A DNA stretch of 64,000 bases from Candidatus Peregrinibacteria bacterium (GCA_030649955.1 JAUSFD010000010.1:171697-235696); one strand, 5' to 3'. Counted from the stretch's first letter, positions 20,932-30,912 are shown. Numbers and translations are program-made. Notes: generated from the letters alone by a model not told the origin.

Positions 20932-20937
20932 ACTGTA
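20932..20937 (-). promoter_or_regulatory. -10 box TACAGT of giant gene 1
   Basis: TACAGT on the minus strand lies 8 nt before the ATG at 20923, inside the 108 nt gap to giant gene 2, so gene 1 can be transcribed on its own. Confidence 0.4.
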
Positions 20938-21031
20938 GCGTGTGCACATGCAGGAATCAGCTTTGCGAATGTTGCTATGCACTAATTCTCCATCGAGAGG
21001 AAGAGCTTCATCGAGACAAACATGGGTGGGG

Positions 21032-24000
21032 CTATCGTTTCCTCCGTCGTCGCATCCACGCGAACCCTGCAGCTGCACCGGCGGTCATCACTGCAATCGC
21101 TGCGGGTCCCGTGTCACCGACTGGTCCTCGCGTGGTGGAGAGTCGCGTGATGACCTGTCCGATAGGCTGCGGAACAGGGAGTGGCACGGCACCCTGTCGC
21201 GGGAGTGGCACCTGCTCGGGGACGGGGAGGGGGAGGACTGGCAGGTCGACGATCTTCGCCGCCACGACGGGTGGCGGGGCTTGCGCTTCCGTTTTGCAAG
21301 CCCGATCGCAACCGTCACCCGTACGGAAGTTGCCATCGTCACACTGCTCGTTCCCGTCGACGACGCGGTCTCCACAGCGAGCGAGAGAGCAGTTCGTCCT
21401 GCAGGCATTGGGCGTCGTGTCTGCATTGCGGTTGCCCTGGTCACACTCCTCTCCCGGATCCACCTTCCCGTCGCCGCACAGAAGCGAATGGAAGCGGCAG
21501 TCTGCTGAGCACAGGTAGGGGAGCGAGGCATCGTGCGTCGAGGGTTCGCACTGCTCCCCGAGCAGGCGCTGCACGAAGCCGTCACCGCACTTCCCGCGCT
21601 CAGAGAGACACTCCGCACTGCAACCGTCGAAGTCGCGGTGGTTCTTGTCATCGCACTCCTCACCTACCGTGATGATGCCATCCCCGCAGAACTTGCTCAG
21701 CTTCTCGAGCTTGCATGTGCTCGAGCATCCGTCGTCGCTCTGCGCGTTCCCGTCCTCGCACTCTTCCGGTGGTTCCAGGACCGCATTACCGCAGAACTTT
21801 GCCCGCACACAGAGGCAATTCGTCGGGTTGCAGGTCTCTGTGACGTCACAGCTCAACCCCGGCTCTCCACACTCCTCGCGTTCATCCACGTCTCCATTTC
21901 CACAGAGTCCACCGCCCGAACAGAGACAGGTGTTCGTGTTGCAGCTCTGTCCCTCTGGGCAGAAGAGTCCCGGTTCGTTGCACTGCTCGTTCTCATCGAT
22001 TTCATCGTTGCCGCAGACGGTACCACCCGAGCAGAGACAGTTCGTCTCGTTACAAGATTGTCCGACAGGACAGGCAAGGCCGGACTCCCCGCACTCCTCC
22101 GCACCGTCGATCTCGTCGTTCCCACAGACGCCCGCCCCCGCGCACAAGCAGCTCGTCTCGTTGCAGGTCTGCCCCTCGGGGCAGAAGAGTCCTGGTTCGT
22201 TGCACTGCTCTCCACTGTCGATCTCATCATTCGCACATTCACCCGCTCCCGAGCAGAGGCAGTTCGTGTCGTTGCACGTCTGTCCGGAGGGGCAGCTCAG
22301 GCCAGGTTCCCCGCAGTCCTCGTTGTCATCGATCTCTCCATTCCCGCAGAACTCGCCTGATCCTCCGCAGAGACAATTCGTGTCATTGCACTCTTGGCTA
22401 TCTGGGCAGAAGAGCCCGGGTTCTCCGCACTGCTCTCCCCCGTCGATCTCTCCATTGCCGCACTGCTCGCCCGCACCGGAGCAGAGACAATTGGACTCGT
22501 TGCACGTCTGTCCTGAGGGACAGATCAAACCGGGCTCCCCGCAGTCTTCATTGTCATCGATCTCTCCGTTCCCACACAGATTCCCACCAGAGCAGAGACA
22601 ATTCGTGTCATTGCACTCTTGGCTATCTGGGCAGAAGAGCCCGGGTTCTCCGCACTGCTCTCCACTATCGATCTCGTCATTCCCACACAGATCGCCACCG
22701 GAGCAGATGCAGTTCGTCTCATTGCAGGTTTGGCTGAGGGGGCAGAAGAGTCCCGGCTCTCCGCAGTCTTCGTTGTCATCGATCTCTCCATTCCCGCAAA
22801 GATCACCACCGGAGCAGAGGCAGTTCGTATCGTTGCAGTTCTGCTCCTCAGGACAGTACAGGCCTGGCTCGTTGCACTGCTCACCATCATCAATTTCTTC
22901 GTTCCCGCAGAAGCCACCGCCGGAGCAGATGCAGCTCGTCTCATTGCATGTCTGTCCCGAGGGACAGCTCAGACCAGGTTCCCCGCAGTCCTCGTCCTCG
23001 TCGATCTCGTCGTTTCCGCACTCGCCGCCGCTGGAGCAGCCACACGTGTTCGTGTTGCATGTCTGCCCGGATGGGCAGGTGAGTCCTGGTTCTCCGCACT
23101 CCTCGCCATCATCGATCTCGTCATTGCCGCAGAGCCCTCCGCCGGAACAGAGGCAGGTGATCTCTCCACAGTTCTGTCCCTCTGGGCAGAACAGTCCCGG
23201 TTCATTGCACTGTTCGGCGGTGTCGATATCGCCATTCCCGCAGAGCCCTCCACCGGAGCAGAGGCAGGTGTTGTCGTCGCAGCTTTGTCCCTCGGGACAG
23301 AAGAGTCCCGGTTCGTTGCACTGCTCTCCGTCGTCGATATCGTCATTTTCACAGAGCCCTCCACCGGAGCAGTGACAGGTCGACAGGTTGCAGCTCTGGC
23401 TCTCCGGGCACGTGAGGCCGGGCTCGCCGCACTGCTCGCCGGTCTGCGCTGTCCCATCGCCGCAGGTCCCGCCGCCAACGACGCACGAGCACTCGCGGAA
23501 GTTGCACATCATCCCTGTTGAGCAGGAGTTCGTCCCTCCTGTGATGCAGAGCGCACCAAAGCTCCATGTGGAATTCTGCTCGTAGAAGCTCAGGGGGAGA
23601 CCTTCATTGCATCCCTTCGGGAGGCTCGCGATGGGTCCGAATCCATCGGGCAGGAGGTCTGGAATGTGGAGGAGATCCTCCCCGAAGACGCACATTTTCC
23701 CCGCAGAGTTGCACAGCTCCTCGCCCGTCACCGTGCCGTTGTCATCCGTGTCGATGACCTCCAGAGCGGCGCGGTTCTCGAGAGGGAAGGGGAGCTCTCG
23801 GAACGCGACACCCTGGAAGTGCTGCGTCACCAAGGAAGCCCGAACACAGAGTGCCTCATACGATTCATTGGCGTGCTGTGCGTAGTACTGGATGGACTTC
23901 CCACTCATGCAGCTCTCCGGTGGACTCTCGCTCGTGATGTTGTACCCCAGCTCCGCATCGATGTCGCCGTAGTGGATCGAGCGCGTGAAGAGACAGTCAA

Positions 24001-27000
24001 ACCCACTAACAGAGCAGAGTTCGTCCCCGCTCACCGTACCGTCGCTGTTCGCATCCTTCTGCTCTGCAGCACTGATCGCCGTCTGGTCGGTGAGCAAGCC
24101 AAAGTATGCAGCAACACCATCCTGGAATTGCATGGCTGCCGCAGTGTCGGCAGTGCAGACCACACCCATCCCCGTTCGCACGTTTACGTACGCTGCCTGG
24201 TCGAATCCATCCGTACACGTGGGCGTGGATGTCTGGCGCGCAGCGACCTCCTCGCCATCGATAAAGCGCTTCCGATCAAAGCGATAGCCCGTGATACAGG
24301 ACATCCCGTACGACGAGCAGAGCTCCTGGCCGTTCACGGAGCCATCGCCGTTGGCGTCGACGTTCGCGTCGGTCGGGAAGGGCGTGTGGATGACGCGGCT
24401 CTGTCGGAAGGTCTCCCGGAGGGGGTTCGTGTTCTCGCACTGTTCGCTCGCGCTCACGATGCCATCACCGCAGATGGAGGATGTACTCGAGGAAGAAGAT
24501 GAGCTGCTCGGCGCTGTGCAACTGCAGTCGCTGATGCGACAGACGACTTCCTGTCCCTGTTCACCACAGAGCGGGTGCGAGTTTGGATACGAGGCGAAGG
24601 TGGTATCGCCGGGGATCGTGTCGTGGACGAAGACGTCCGTGACATCAGCATCACAGTTGTTCGTGACGGTCACGATGTACGCGAGGTCCTCCCCCTGCTC
24701 CACGGACGTGGGTCCGGTCTTCGTGACGGTGAGGCATCCCTCCCTCTGCGGGGAGAACGAGGAGTGACGAGAGGAGGCGCTGCTCGAACTCACGGATTGC
24801 GGATCGCTCACACATCCTGCGCAGAAGCCGCCGCAGCCCTGCTGTGAGCAGCGATCGTACGTGACGAGCCGGTCACCTGGAGAGCAATCAATAGAGAGGT
24901 GCGCACAGAGACCCTCCACACTGATCGCCGTGCACACCGTTCCCTGCGGACACGCTTCTACTGTGCTGGTGGAGGAACTCGATGAACTCGAGGAGACCGG
25001 ATCGATGATGCATGCGCAGCTGGTGACATCGCATGTCGAACCCGCGGCGCACGTGTCACTCGCATTGTTCTCACACTCCTCTCCCGCTTCGAGGATAACG
25101 TTGCCGCAGACGGGGTTCGGGGGCACGTTCGTCGAGGAACTGGAAGCCTCGCACACCTGTTCGCCCTTGTAGAGGCAGAGCTCCGTTCTGCAGTTGGGAC
25201 CCGAAGACGCCCCGGGCCAGATGCAGACGCGGTCCGTGAGGGTCAAGTTCTCACCCGTGGGAATCCCACGCAGGGTGCAATCTGCTTCCTTGTTCATGTT
25301 TGCGTAAGACCAGTGATCGATCCCCAGCTGCATATCCCCCGGCGGTGTACTCCCTCCCTCCTTCTCCCAGAGGCAGAAGCGGGGAGAGGTCTCATTGATG
25401 CAGTGATTGCCAGGTGCATTGCTCGTGAGGAAGTCCACACACTTCTTCGCCCCCTTCTGTACCCAACCAGGTCCAGGGCTCCCCTGCGAGCACAGCCCGA
25501 CACTGTAATCGAGGTTGCGCGTCGTCGGTCGCTGCCAGAGACAAGCATCATTAATGCACGAAGACGCAGTTTGAATGAGACAGCTGTAACTGTGCAGTGT
25601 CCACCCACCCCCTCCTGGTCGATGGCTCCTGCAGCTGTAGGGAGCAGGATTTTCGTTCGAGCGCACGGTCATCGTGTACTCGAACTTCTCCTGCGCTGAT
25701 GTGCAAGAGCCTGCACTGGAGGAACTACTCGATGCGCCCCCGCCGCAAACCGCCGGATCGGGTGAGCAGGAGTTGCCCAGGAGGCCGTTGGTGAATTGGC
25801 AGGATCCGAGCCCGCTGCACTCCGCCTCATCGCAGGTATTCAGGCCACCCGCCCCGCACGAGTCACAATGAGCACAGGGATCCTCCACAGGCTCACTGCA
25901 GCGGTAGACGCGCAGCGTGATGCCATCTTCATGATTGCCCTGGATCCGATCGTCCTTGAGGTAGAGGTAGAGGTTCCCGTCTCCTTCCGGTGGAGCGAGG
26001 GACAGGATGATGCTCTTTCCCACACCGGCTCGTCCTCCTTCCTGCCACGTTGCGTAGAACTCCTGCGGGTCGCCGATCGCGGTCTCGTAGTAGATGCCAT
26101 CGTTCTTCTGGTAGAAAATGTCGACGTACGGTGTCCACGGTCTGTTGGCGGGATGCGTATCCATGTACCACGCCGAACCGTCCTTCATGGTCACCTGATA
26201 CTTCCCCTCCGGCAAGATAATGCCGCGCTTCGGCTCTGGTCCCACATGGGCGGGGTTCGTCGGATTGATGTAACGCTGCATCACGAACTCTGCATTGGTG
26301 CAGCCCTCCACAGCGGGGATGGGTGTGCAGGAGCCCTGAATACTCGTTGTCGCGGAAGCGGACGGGGAACAGCGTGGGCGCAGCGATGTCGAAGTCAAAT
26401 CCGGGGTAATGGGGACGCCTGGTCCGATGCATTTAGGGAACAAGTTCGCCCTGTTCTCTCCGCACGGTTCGAATCCTACGCAGCAGGCGTATTTCCCCGT
26501 AGAGCACGAGGGGGTGCATGTACTCTGTGCCGTTGCCTGTGGGATGAGCGTCGAGAGGAGTGGAGCGCCCTCGCGCTTTGCCTGAGGCACGGCAATACAG
26601 ATCTGAGGATTCGGTGCGCAACTATTCACGAACCAACCATCGGAGAAGTTGCAGGACGGAGCTCCGCACTCCTCTGCATCGCAGAGGTTGAACAACCCTT
26701 CGCCGCAGGTTTCGCACGTTTCGCACGACGAGGGATCGATAGCACCCGGTGCCGGGCGGAGAGTCTCTCCGGTATCCATGAGCAGGGAGCCGAGGAAATT
26801 CTGCAGCTGTCCAAAAAGTGTCGGTTGTTCTACGTCCGGAGAGACAGTAGGTCCACTCAGGGGCGAGTCCGCACTCACGTCCCCACCTCCCCCCGCGCAG
26901 TGGACGACGGTCTGCAGGAGACTGCTCGTTCCCGTGATGGGGATACCTCGCAATTTCGCACGACCGATGGCGACATTCTCGATCGTGTCATTGCATGCAG

Positions 27001-30000
27001 CGTCTCCCGTTTTGAACACGATGTTGAAGGAGTACGAGGCTCCCGGTCGCAGGACCGTCCTCCCGCACGTACTCCCTACAGCGCAGGTGAGGCCTGGCTC
27101 GCCGCACTGCTCCCCGGATTCCGTTCTCAAGTTCCCGCAGTACGCGGAGCTCATGGACCTTGCGGAGGATGAGGAGGGCGGTCTACTCGACGAACTCGAC
27201 CGCGTGGTTGCACTCGATGACGAAGCTTCCCGGCAGTTCGCGAGGCAGGCCGTGAGGGAACCGTATGGATTGGGGCAGCTAGCGAGTGGATCGCAGAATC
27301 CGCTGACGCAGCAGTAGTGAGGATCCGGCGGAGCGGTGGAGTGCGTGGTCTCTGAGGATGAGGACGATCGAGAACTCGAGCGAGAGCGCGAGCTCGAGCT
27401 CGAAGAGGAAGAGGGATCTGCGCAGTACGTGTCACACTCGAAGGGATCCGTGTACTTCTGCACGTTCGGCGGACACCGGCTGAAATCTAGCGGCCCGTAG
27501 CAGGCGATCCCCCGCGTGAGACAGCAGTAGTACTCGCTCTTCGTGGAAGAGGAAGCCGAACGACTCGAGGAGGAGCGGCTCGAGGGGGTGATGCACTCGC
27601 AGGCACTGTTGCAGGTCTTCCCCGCTGTGCAGCTGATCCTCGAAGTTGCTGATCCTCCGGAAGAATTGCCAGAGGAAGCCTGGGAGGAGTGAGCGGAAGA
27701 GGCATTCCCCGATTTCTTCCAGAGGCAGAGGTCGCTGCGACAACTGAACGGCTGCCCGTAGTTGATCGCGGCATCCGGGAGCACGCAAACACGATTCGTA
27801 GAGTCGAAGCCACTCTCTCGTAAATTCCTATTGAGATCGCAGCGCGGCTCCGCCGTCCAACCTGGACTGGGATTCCAAGCGTCGTGGGTGATGGTTATGG
27901 CTTCTGGAGGTTTCTCGTCCTCTCCCAATTCCTTCTCGAAGAAGCAGAACGTTGGCTGGCTCAGGGGGCAGGGCATGAAGAACGTCGCCACGGTGTACGG
28001 TGGGATGGAGACGCATCCTGTGCTCTTTAAATGGTATCCCTCTGGGCGACCACCTCCGCAGAGGCGCAGCTTGTAGTCGAACTTCTTCGTGGTCTCCCTC
28101 GACCAGAGGCAGGCGTCGCGGAAGCAGGGCGACCACTCGCTGGCCCAGAGGCACGCGCGCTTGACGAAGGACCAGCCTTCTCCCGAAGGGTGGATGTTCC
28201 GGCAATTCACGACGGTGAACGCACTGACGCCACGGCCGTTCGTCGTGATGTACTCCTTATACGATTCGGAGGAGGAGGAAGAATTGGACGAGGTGGTGCT
28301 CGATGTCGTGGATGATGGAGCAGGCTCATCACACTGCTCCGGAGCTTGTACGACACCATCACCGCAGTACGGGCTTGTCGAGGACGAAGAGGAGGAGGAA
28401 GAACTCCTCGAGGAGGAGCGAGGAGATGAGGAGGAACCTGTGCAGCGGTTCACATCTGCCGGGCACTCTGCAGTCCCGCCCGCACAGCGCTCTGCCGGAT
28501 CACACTGCCGCGTCGATGGACGGCAGACGGAGTCATGACCCTTGAAGCTGTCCTGCGGACAGTTGTTGCCGCCCGTGCACTTCTCCACGCGATCGCACAC
28601 ACCGGCGGCCTCGCGGCAGACGGTCCCCGACGAGATCTTGCGGTCCGCAGGGCAGCTCATGCTCGTGCCACCACACGTCTCCACGGCATCGCAGTCGCCA
28701 GCGGCAGCTCGGCAGACGGTGCCGGACGCTGCGGCGATATCCTTTGGACACTTGTCGGTCGTACCGTCGCATGTCTCTGCGGCGTCGCACTTGCGCTCGG
28801 GGTGCTTTGCGCGGCACTCCTTGTCCGATCCAAACTTCGTGTCCGCGGGGCAGGCAGCCGCACTGCCTGTGCAATTCTCCACTTTGTCGCACACCCCCTT
28901 CGATGGCTGGCAGACGGTGGTTGCCGGGAGAAATGCATCCGCGGGGCACTGGGGATTTCCACCGCCCTGACACTTCTCCGCAGTGTCGCAGTACCCTGTC
29001 TTCGCGCGGCAGACCACGCCCGCGTTCTGCACACGATCCTGCGGGCAGGCCTTCGCAGTCCCGCTGCACTTTTCCACAATGTCGCACTCCCCACCGCTTG
29101 TGCGGCAGACCGTTCCTTTGGGTGACAGCTTGTCCTGTGGGCAGGAATTCGATTGCCCATCGCAGATCTCCTCAATGTCGCAAGCACCTCCGGTCGCGCG
29201 GCAGACAGTTCCCTGTGCCTTCTTCGCATCTGCTGGGCATGCTGAAGAAGTTCCCGAACAGAGCTCCCGCTCATCGCACAAACCCGATGCTGCACGGCAC
29301 ACAAAGGTAGCGGCGGCGAACTTGTCCGCGGGGCACTCCCGCGAGGAACCATCGCACGATTCCTCCGCATCGCACACACCCGCCTTCGTGCGGCACACCG
29401 TTCCCGCAGCAGCGACATCGTCGACGCTCGGGCAGTTGTTGGTCGTCCCATCGCATGTGTCCGGAGCGTCGCACGTCCCGTTCTTCACGCGGCAAACAGT
29501 GGACGAGGGGAGCTTCGTATCCGCTGGGCACGATGTGGAGCTGCCCGAACACTTCTCCTCCTTATCACACACACCGGCTGCTGTACGGCAGACGGTCGTA
29601 CTCGGCTGGTAGGTATCGCTGGGGCAGCTCTTCGAGGAGCCATCGCATTTCTCCTCCTTATCGCACGTTCCCGCAGCACTGCGGCACACGGTGCTGCTAG
29701 AGGCGGCGACATCACTCGGGCAATCGTTCGATGATCCGTTGCACGTTTCCGCCACATCGCAGGCGCCACTCGCGCTCCGGCACTCCTTACTCGTGCCCTC
29801 CTTCGCATCCGAGGGGCAACTATCCGCACTCCCCGTGCACTTCTCCTCCTTATCACAGGTACCCGCGGAGGCACGACAGGAGGTGGATGAAGATTTGAAC
29901 TTGCACGTGCTGCTGTTGCAGCAGCTGTTAAAGGCGCCGTTCACTTTGTCGCAGTCCTCACCAGAGTCGATGGTGCCATTGCCGCAGTTGTTGCCGCACA

Positions 30001-30547
30001 GCGGCACGAGGCCAGAAGGAAGGAGAGTGATATTCTGAGGCCAATTCTGGCACTGCGCGTCCCACGTATCCAAGGTCAACTGTACATTCGCATCACACGT
30101 AGCGATGCCTGTCATCTTGTATCGCGTATTGACGCCGATATCGAGGAACCACGAGCCTACGGAGATGCTCACAGAGCCTGCGCCGTTGCCGCCTCCTGAC
30201 CACGAGCAGGAATTGGTCCCCTGGCCGCTGTTGCTTATTGAGAATGTGCCGTTGTACTGCGAGCAATTTCCGGTATTCGTCGGAGAATTGTGTATCCCGG
30301 AGAGGGTGTAGCTGAATATGGAGGCAATCTGCGTATTACCGCCTCCGCCGAAGGGGGGTCTGCAAGCCTCACAGGAAATACACTGCCCCCCCGCTTGCCC
30401 GAGGAGTGCGGATGGTTCAACAGTGGGAGGTTGCTCCTGCGCAGGTGGTGTGGGAGCTCGTTCACTCGTGAGATCGATCATCACGAACATCGCGACGCCG
30501 ATCAGGAGACCTGCGGCTGTCGCGCCCATGAACGCGTACCTGTTCAT
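21032..30547 (-). CDS. Giant Cys-rich surface protein 2 (3171 aa) with disintegrin-like arrays
   Basis: Signal/anchor helix at about 7-26. Residues 188-215 (CGNGTIDSGEDCD, CCNSSTCKF) resemble the head of an ADAM/snake-venom disintegrin domain, followed to about 700 by 15 repeats of 31-34 residues (VCRxxxGxCDxxExCxGxxxxCPxD). Then come poly-Ser linkers, hook modules with ACLW/LCLW motifs, a DUF11-type module, a beta-sandwich module, and three 100-residue repeats each opening with an EF-hand-like loop (DANGDGSVNGQEL near 2060, others near 2164 and 2264). Residues 2357-2917 hold 15 repeats of 37 residues (CGNxEIDxxExCxEPGLxCPxxQxCxxxxCxCSGG), then five DUF4215-type repeats and the same helix-RRRRKR tail as giant 1. 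Likely a calcium-stiffened surface adhesin. Confidence 0.88.
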   Translation of the reverse strand: MNRYAFMGATAAGLLIGVAMFVMIDLTSERAPTPPAQEQPPTVEPSALLGQAGGQCISCEACRPPFGGGGNTQIASIFSYTLSGIHNSPTNTGNCSQYNGTFSISNSGQGTNSCSWSGGGNGAGSVSISVGSWFLDIGVNTRYKMTGIATCDANVQLTLDTWDAQCQNWPQNITLLPSGLVPLCGNNCGNGTIDSGEDCDKVNGAFNSCCNSSTCKFKSSSTSCRASAGTCDKEEKCTGSADSCPSDAKEGTSKECRSASGACDVAETCNGSSNDCPSDVAASSSTVCRSAAGTCDKEEKCDGSSKSCPSDTYQPSTTVCRTAAGVCDKEEKCSGSSTSCPADTKLPSSTVCRVKNGTCDAPDTCDGTTNNCPSVDDVAAAGTVCRTKAGVCDAEESCDGSSRECPADKFAAATFVCRAASGLCDERELCSGTSSACPADAKKAQGTVCRATGGACDIEEICDGQSNSCPQDKLSPKGTVCRTSGGECDIVEKCSGTAKACPQDRVQNAGVVCRAKTGYCDTAEKCQGGGNPQCPADAFLPATTVCQPSKGVCDKVENCTGSAAACPADTKFGSDKECRAKHPERKCDAAETCDGTTDKCPKDIAAASGTVCRAAAGDCDAVETCGGTSMSCPADRKISSGTVCREAAGVCDRVEKCTGGNNCPQDSFKGHDSVCRPSTRQCDPAERCAGGTAECPADVNRCTGSSSSPRSSSRSSSSSSSSSTSPYCGDGVVQAPEQCDEPAPSSTTSSTTSSNSSSSSESYKEYITTNGRGVSAFTVVNCRNIHPSGEGWSFVKRACLWASEWSPCFRDACLWSRETTKKFDYKLRLCGGGRPEGYHLKSTGCVSIPPYTVATFFMPCPLSQPTFCFFEKELGEDEKPPEAITITHDAWNPSPGWTAEPRCDLNRNLRESGFDSTNRVCVLPDAAINYGQPFSCRSDLCLWKKSGNASSAHSSQASSGNSSGGSATSRISCTAGKTCNSACECITPSSRSSSSRSASSSTKSEYYCCLTRGIACYGPLDFSRCPPNVQKYTDPFECDTYCADPSSSSSSSSRSRSSSRSSSSSETTHSTAPPDPHYCCVSGFCDPLASCPNPYGSLTACLANCREASSSSATTRSSSSSRPPSSSSARSMSSAYCGNLRTESGEQCGEPGLTCAVGSTCGRTVLRPGASYSFNIVFKTGDAACNDTIENVAIGRAKLRGIPITGTSSLLQTVVHCAGGGGDVSADSPLSGPTVSPDVEQPTLFGQLQNFLGSLLMDTGETLRPAPGAIDPSSCETCETCGEGLFNLCDAEECGAPSCNFSDGWFVNSCAPNPQICIAVPQAKREGAPLLSTLIPQATAQSTCTPSCSTGKYACCVGFEPCGENRANLFPKCIGPGVPITPDLTSTSLRPRCSPSASATTSIQGSCTPIPAVEGCTNAEFVMQRYINPTNPAHVGPEPKRGIILPEGKYQVTMKDGSAWYMDTHPANRPWTPYVDIFYQKNDGIYYETAIGDPQEFYATWQEGGRAGVGKSIILSLAPPEGDGNLYLYLKDDRIQGNHEDGITLRVYRCSEPVEDPCAHCDSCGAGGLNTCDEAECSGLGSCQFTNGLLGNSCSPDPAVCGGGASSSSSSAGSCTSAQEKFEYTMTVRSNENPAPYSCRSHRPGGGGWTLHSYSCLIQTASSCINDACLWQRPTTRNLDYSVGLCSQGSPGPGWVQKGAKKCVDFLTSNAPGNHCINETSPRFCLWEKEGGSTPPGDMQLGIDHWSYANMNKEADCTLRGIPTGENLTLTDRVCIWPGASSGPNCRTELCLYKGEQVCEASSSSTNVPPNPVCGNVILEAGEECENNASDTCAAGSTCDVTSCACIIDPVSSSSSSSSTSTVEACPQGTVCTAISVEGLCAHLSIDCSPGDRLVTYDRCSQQGCGGFCAGCVSDPQSVSSSSASSRHSSFSPQREGCLTVTKTGPTSVEQGEDLAYIVTVTNNCDADVTDVFVHDTIPGDTTFASYPNSHPLCGEQGQEVVCRISDCSCTAPSSSSSSSSTSSICGDGIVSASEQCENTNPLRETFRQSRVIHTPFPTDANVDANGDGSVNGQELCSSYGMSCITGYRFDRKRFIDGEEVAARQTSTPTCTDGFDQAAYVNVRTGMGVVCTADTAAAMQFQDGVAAYFGLLTDQTAISAAEQKDANSDGTVSGDELCSVSGFDCLFTRSIHYGDIDAELGYNITSESPPESCMSGKSIQYYAQHANESYEALCVRASLVTQHFQGVAFRELPFPLENRAALEVIDTDDNGTVTGEELCNSAGKMCVFGEDLLHIPDLLPDGFGPIASLPKGCNEGLPLSFYEQNSTWSFGALCITGGTNSCSTGMMCNFRECSCVVGGGTCGDGTAQTGEQCGEPGLTCPESQSCNLSTCHCSGGGLCENDDIDDGEQCNEPGLFCPEGQSCDDNTCLCSGGGLCGNGDIDTAEQCNEPGLFCPEGQNCGEITCLCSGGGLCGNDEIDDGEECGEPGLTCPSGQTCNTNTCGCSSGGECGNDEIDEDEDCGEPGLSCPSGQTCNETSCICSGGGFCGNEEIDDGEQCNEPGLYCPEEQNCNDTNCLCSGGDLCGNGEIDDNEDCGEPGLFCPLSQTCNETNCICSGGDLCGNDEIDSGEQCGEPGLFCPDSQECNDTNCLCSGGNLCGNGEIDDNEDCGEPGLICPSGQTCNESNCLCSGAGEQCGNGEIDGGEQCGEPGLFCPDSQECNDTNCLCGGSGEFCGNGEIDDNEDCGEPGLSCPSGQTCNDTNCLCSGAGECANDEIDSGEQCNEPGLFCPEGQTCNETSCLCAGAGVCGNDEIDGAEECGESGLACPVGQSCNETNCLCSGGTVCGNDEIDENEQCNEPGLFCPEGQSCNTNTCLCSGGGLCGNGDVDEREECGEPGLSCDVTETCNPTNCLCVRAKFCGNAVLEPPEECEDGNAQSDDGCSSTCKLEKLSKFCGDGIITVGEECDDKNHRDFDGCSAECLSERGKCGDGFVQRLLGEQCEPSTHDASLPYLCSADCRFHSLLCGDGKVDPGEECDQGNRNADTTPNACRTNCSLARCGDRVVDGNEQCDDGNFRTGDGCDRACKTEAQAPPPVVAAKIVDLPVLPLPVPEQVPLPRQGAVPLPVPQPIGQVITRLSTTRGPVGDTGPAAIAVMTAGAAAGFAWMRRRRKR
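21795..23480 (-). repeat. Tandem array, 15 copies of about 111 bp
   Basis: In-frame repeats inside giant gene 2, each encoding 37 residues with six conserved Cys. Neighbouring copies differ mostly at variable loop positions (GEQCN against EDCG, CPEGQ against CPSGQ), and copies 6-11 alternate between two subtypes, which suggests duplication of a two-repeat unit. Confidence 0.85.
28447..29890 (-). repeat. Tandem array, 15 copies of about 96-102 bp (disintegrin-like)
   Basis: In-frame repeats encoding the Cys-rich unit VCRxxxGxCDxxExCxGxxxxCPxD in the N-terminal quarter of giant protein 2. The variable positions change freely while the four to five Cys and the CD and CP pairs are fixed. Confidence 0.8.
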
Positions 30548-30555
30548 TGCAGCAC

Positions 30556-30561
30556 ACTCTA
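30556..30561 (-). promoter_or_regulatory. -10 box TAGAGT of giant gene 2
   Basis: TAGAGT on the minus strand lies 8 nt before the ATG at 30547. No -35 box is obvious. Confidence 0.4.
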
Positions 30562-30685
30562 CGCTGGAGAATTGCTGAACTTCTAGAGGAGAGGACGTCT
30601 CCGTGCTTGCGGGAAATCGCGATCAGTATGTTGTGAATTTTTTGTGCAGTGCAGTGAGATAGGAGATGTAGAGGGTCGAGAGATA

Positions 30686-30770
30686 GGGTAGTAGGGCGGT
30701 AGGTTGGTAGTGGCGTCGGAGACTCGCACAGCGAATCGCTTGCGCCTACCAACCTACTTTCCTACCAACC
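30686..30770 (-). repeat. Long inverted repeat upstream of giant gene 2
   Basis: Arms 30686-30715 (GGTAGG/GGTAGT words) and 30742-30770 (CCTACCAACC words) pair over about 25 bp with few mismatches. It lies downstream of the small membrane gene on the same strand and could end its transcript. Confidence 0.6.
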
Positions 30771-30783
30771 TCGTTCGCTTCGC

Positions 30784-30912
30784 TCAGAGGAGAGAGGAGT
30801 AGACATACACTGCAACCGTTGTAGCCAAGAGGAAGGCGAGGGCAATCGTGAAGAAGGGGAGGGCGACCTTCACGTCCCTCGGGAGGCCACCGATGTCGTG
30901 ATGCGTGCGCAT
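30784..30912 (-). CDS. Small membrane protein, 42 residues
   Basis: From ATG 30912 the frame gives a short polar N-terminus (with HHDIGG) and one strong membrane helix (about 18-40) ending at the C-terminus. The longer start at 30975 adds an Arg/Pro-rich segment unlikely to be translated. No family is recognised. A TACCCT sequence 8 nt upstream is a weak -10 candidate. The gene is supported mainly by its clean one-helix design. Confidence 0.4.
   Translation of the reverse strand: MRTHHDIGGLPRDVKVALPFFTIALAFLLATTVAVYVYSSLL

Noticed and set aside
21795..23480. 111-bp periodic repeats that might suggest a CRISPR array
   Set aside because: The repeats are coding, in frame, and vary throughout without constant spacers; no cas genes are present.
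13063..30578. Many long plus-strand frames opposite the two giant genes, some over 400 residues
   Set aside because: They are complements of the Cys- and Ser-rich repeats, with Ser/Arg/Pro-biased residues and no start context; the minus-strand frames carry the domains.
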